Below, piece after piece: positions 62,662 to 64,000 of a DNA stretch of 64,000 nt (within the stretch, counting starts at the first letter, position 1; each line of letters starts with the position of its first letter). This DNA comes from Macrotrachela quadricornifera (Eukaryota > Rotifera > Eurotatoria > Philodinida > Philodinidae), in the NCBI GenBank assembly GCA_022393335.1, contig JAJEKB010021243.1:185466-249465 (forward strand). Reading direction: 5' to 3'. The notes under the pieces are model-generated. The model was not told where the DNA came from. It searched no databases and was given only the letters and a program-made list of their open reading frames with translations. A program made the position numbers and the translations under genes.

Positions 62662-63863
62662 GTTGTTACCTTGTCGAGAGAATAGAATAGCTCTCTGCAG
62701 GTTGATGATGTACAATCGTTTATAAGAAACACGTTCAACAGAAGATTCGTATTCAATGAAATTAAATGTTATACAAAAAGCGAGATTTCATTTGTCGTTC
62801 TATAATAACAAGATGAATCGGCTTTTGCAGTTGGGAAATAAATATAAATATAGTACAATTAGACAATTGATAATTATATCTGGACAGATACATGTTTGAA
62901 AATGTTTTTCATTGCCAATAAGAGAAAAAGTTGAATAGTTATAAGAAAAAGAAGTCGTACATACACACACAAGCAGAACAGAAAGAGAGTAATATAATGA
63001 AATTTAAACATATGAAGCATTTTGTACAACGCACAGCGAATGAAGAGAAGAAGCCATTAATAGACGAAAAAAGTAGCGTTTTTTAGCACACATCTTGGTA
63101 GAATCATCAGACGATCAAGGTGAGAATCGATTCAATGTTTTCGTCCTTGGATGAGTTCCAGTTTTCAAAATGGAAATATTTGACTACCATCGATCATTAA
63201 GAAAAGGCTTTCGTTTGTCTAAATACGTTGTTTATGTTTTTAGATACTATCAAAAATCTCTGGTCTTCAATAGTCTCAGAAGAATTTGAGAATATTTTTC
63301 AAAAGAAAATCAAAGTAACTATCTCTTAGAAATCATTCAAAACTAATATTGAGAAATTCGATACGATGAAAATCTGTCATTTCTGGATGACTCAAATTTC
63401 GTTCAGATAATCAAGATTTATGTTCCAGTTACATGAAACTATAACGACCGGAAAAATTCTATTAAGGAAGGTTTATAACAGATTGATCAATTCCTTTCTT
63501 GTTATTCTTAAATTCATTTTGTAACATTGATAGGGATATCTTGATAGAAATAATTGTTTTTCGAATGATTCCTCCACCATAATATCTTTCGTTGTGCTCG
63601 AGGAAGTTATTGTCTAGTAGAAATAACTAGTTCATGTTGTTTTGAGTATCATTTCTTCATTCCATGACCATCTTGTCTAAAAAAAGAAAAGGATGACAAG
63701 CCATAAGATATCGAGAGATGTTTTGTTTTCATCCTGTGTGATGTATTCAAGTATAATTGTTTTTAAATTGTCCCTTGCCTAACTGGCCCATCGTTAGTCG
63801 ACTCTAAATTTGGTCTTCGAAATTCGTTCCCAATACAGTGTCGATTAAGATAGCTACTGTTGA

Positions 63864-64000
63864 GCAACAGCAGCATATGAGTATCGTAGAGATGTATTGA
63901 GCAGAAAATATGGTTTAATACTAACTAGAGGACGACCAACGCAAGTTCACAAACTACGCTCAAATAAACTAAAGAATGGGTATGCACCGAACCAAAAAAT
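63864..64000 (+). other. Possible coding sequence running off the right edge
   Basis: An open frame of 45 codons reaches the window end (AYEYRRDVLSRKYGLILTRG then RPTQVHKLRSN). It follows an in-frame TGA at 63861 and a possible acceptor CAACAG at 63865-63870, so it could be an internal exon. Basic and non-repetitive; no family recognised. Confidence 0.25.

Larger units (their letters stand above)
61151..63863. other. Unassigned accessory sequence
   Basis: Contains an A-rich tract at 61318-61410, two copies of GTAACACCGTTAC (61606-61618, 61774-61786) and a GAT/ATG microsatellite near 62636-62661. Frame 62395-62685 (MKFEGRPSDVVSFPLSENAN) is open but has no motif and runs into the microsatellite. 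No gene supported. Confidence 0.4.

Overview
The window looks like an AT-rich metazoan genome, most likely a bdelloid rotifer (a Rotaria-like species is my inference). Genes are compact, with many introns of about 50-70 bases bounded by GT-AG. Conserved animal orthologues (DLST, RAB10, class I aldolase, EFTUD2, PQBP1, Twinkle) sit beside a bacterial-type OafA/SGNH acyltransferase, a decayed ADP-ribosyltransferase/TPR gene of a type I associate with bdelloids, and a wide range of DNA transposons. All exon models were assembled by hand from splice signals; reading-phase sums were checked for RAB10, ABCG, the nuclear receptor, aldolase, the M13 protein, the U-box/GTPase, the intermediate filament gene, Twinkle, the hAT transposase and the acyltransferase.

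Layout: 1-243 is the 3' end of DLST (+). 1085-2461 is RAB10 (+), possibly with an N-terminal extension. 4298-5200 is an intronless rhodopsin-type GPCR (-). 6187-8415 is a complete eight-part, seven-intron ABCG half-transporter (-; counted in the entry). 11570-12880 is a decayed ART/TPR pseudogene (-). 13781-14987 is a nuclear receptor (+). 15171-16272 is a coiled-coil protein (-). 17867-19340 is aldolase (+). 20989-24571 is an M13 (neprilysin-like) ectoprotein whose zinc site is lost (-). 25199-26742 is a U-box fused to a Rab-like GTPase (-). 27589-31943 is EFTUD2 (-). 33872-36147 is an intermediate filament protein (+). 36532-37952 is PQBP1 (-). 38209-41247 is Twinkle helicase (+). 41248-64000 is mostly accessory: a hairpin minisatellite, an intact 4.26 kb hAT transposon inserted inside a host ORF, a long-TIR Tc1/mariner-like element, the acyltransferase gene (50760-53730, -), then a stack of nested transposons (57421-about 61150) and unassigned sequence to the end.

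The strongest points are: a U-box/Rab chimera; a predicted catalytically dead M13 protein; an intact hAT element with perfect 8-bp target duplication splitting a host gene whose frame is restored at the empty site; a bacterial-type acyltransferase that has acquired introns; and a four-element transposon nest with three independently recognisable target-site duplications (9, 3 and 8 bp). The housekeeping genes do not form an operon-like unit, though EFTUD2 and PQBP1 are both spliceosomal and lie 5 kb apart.
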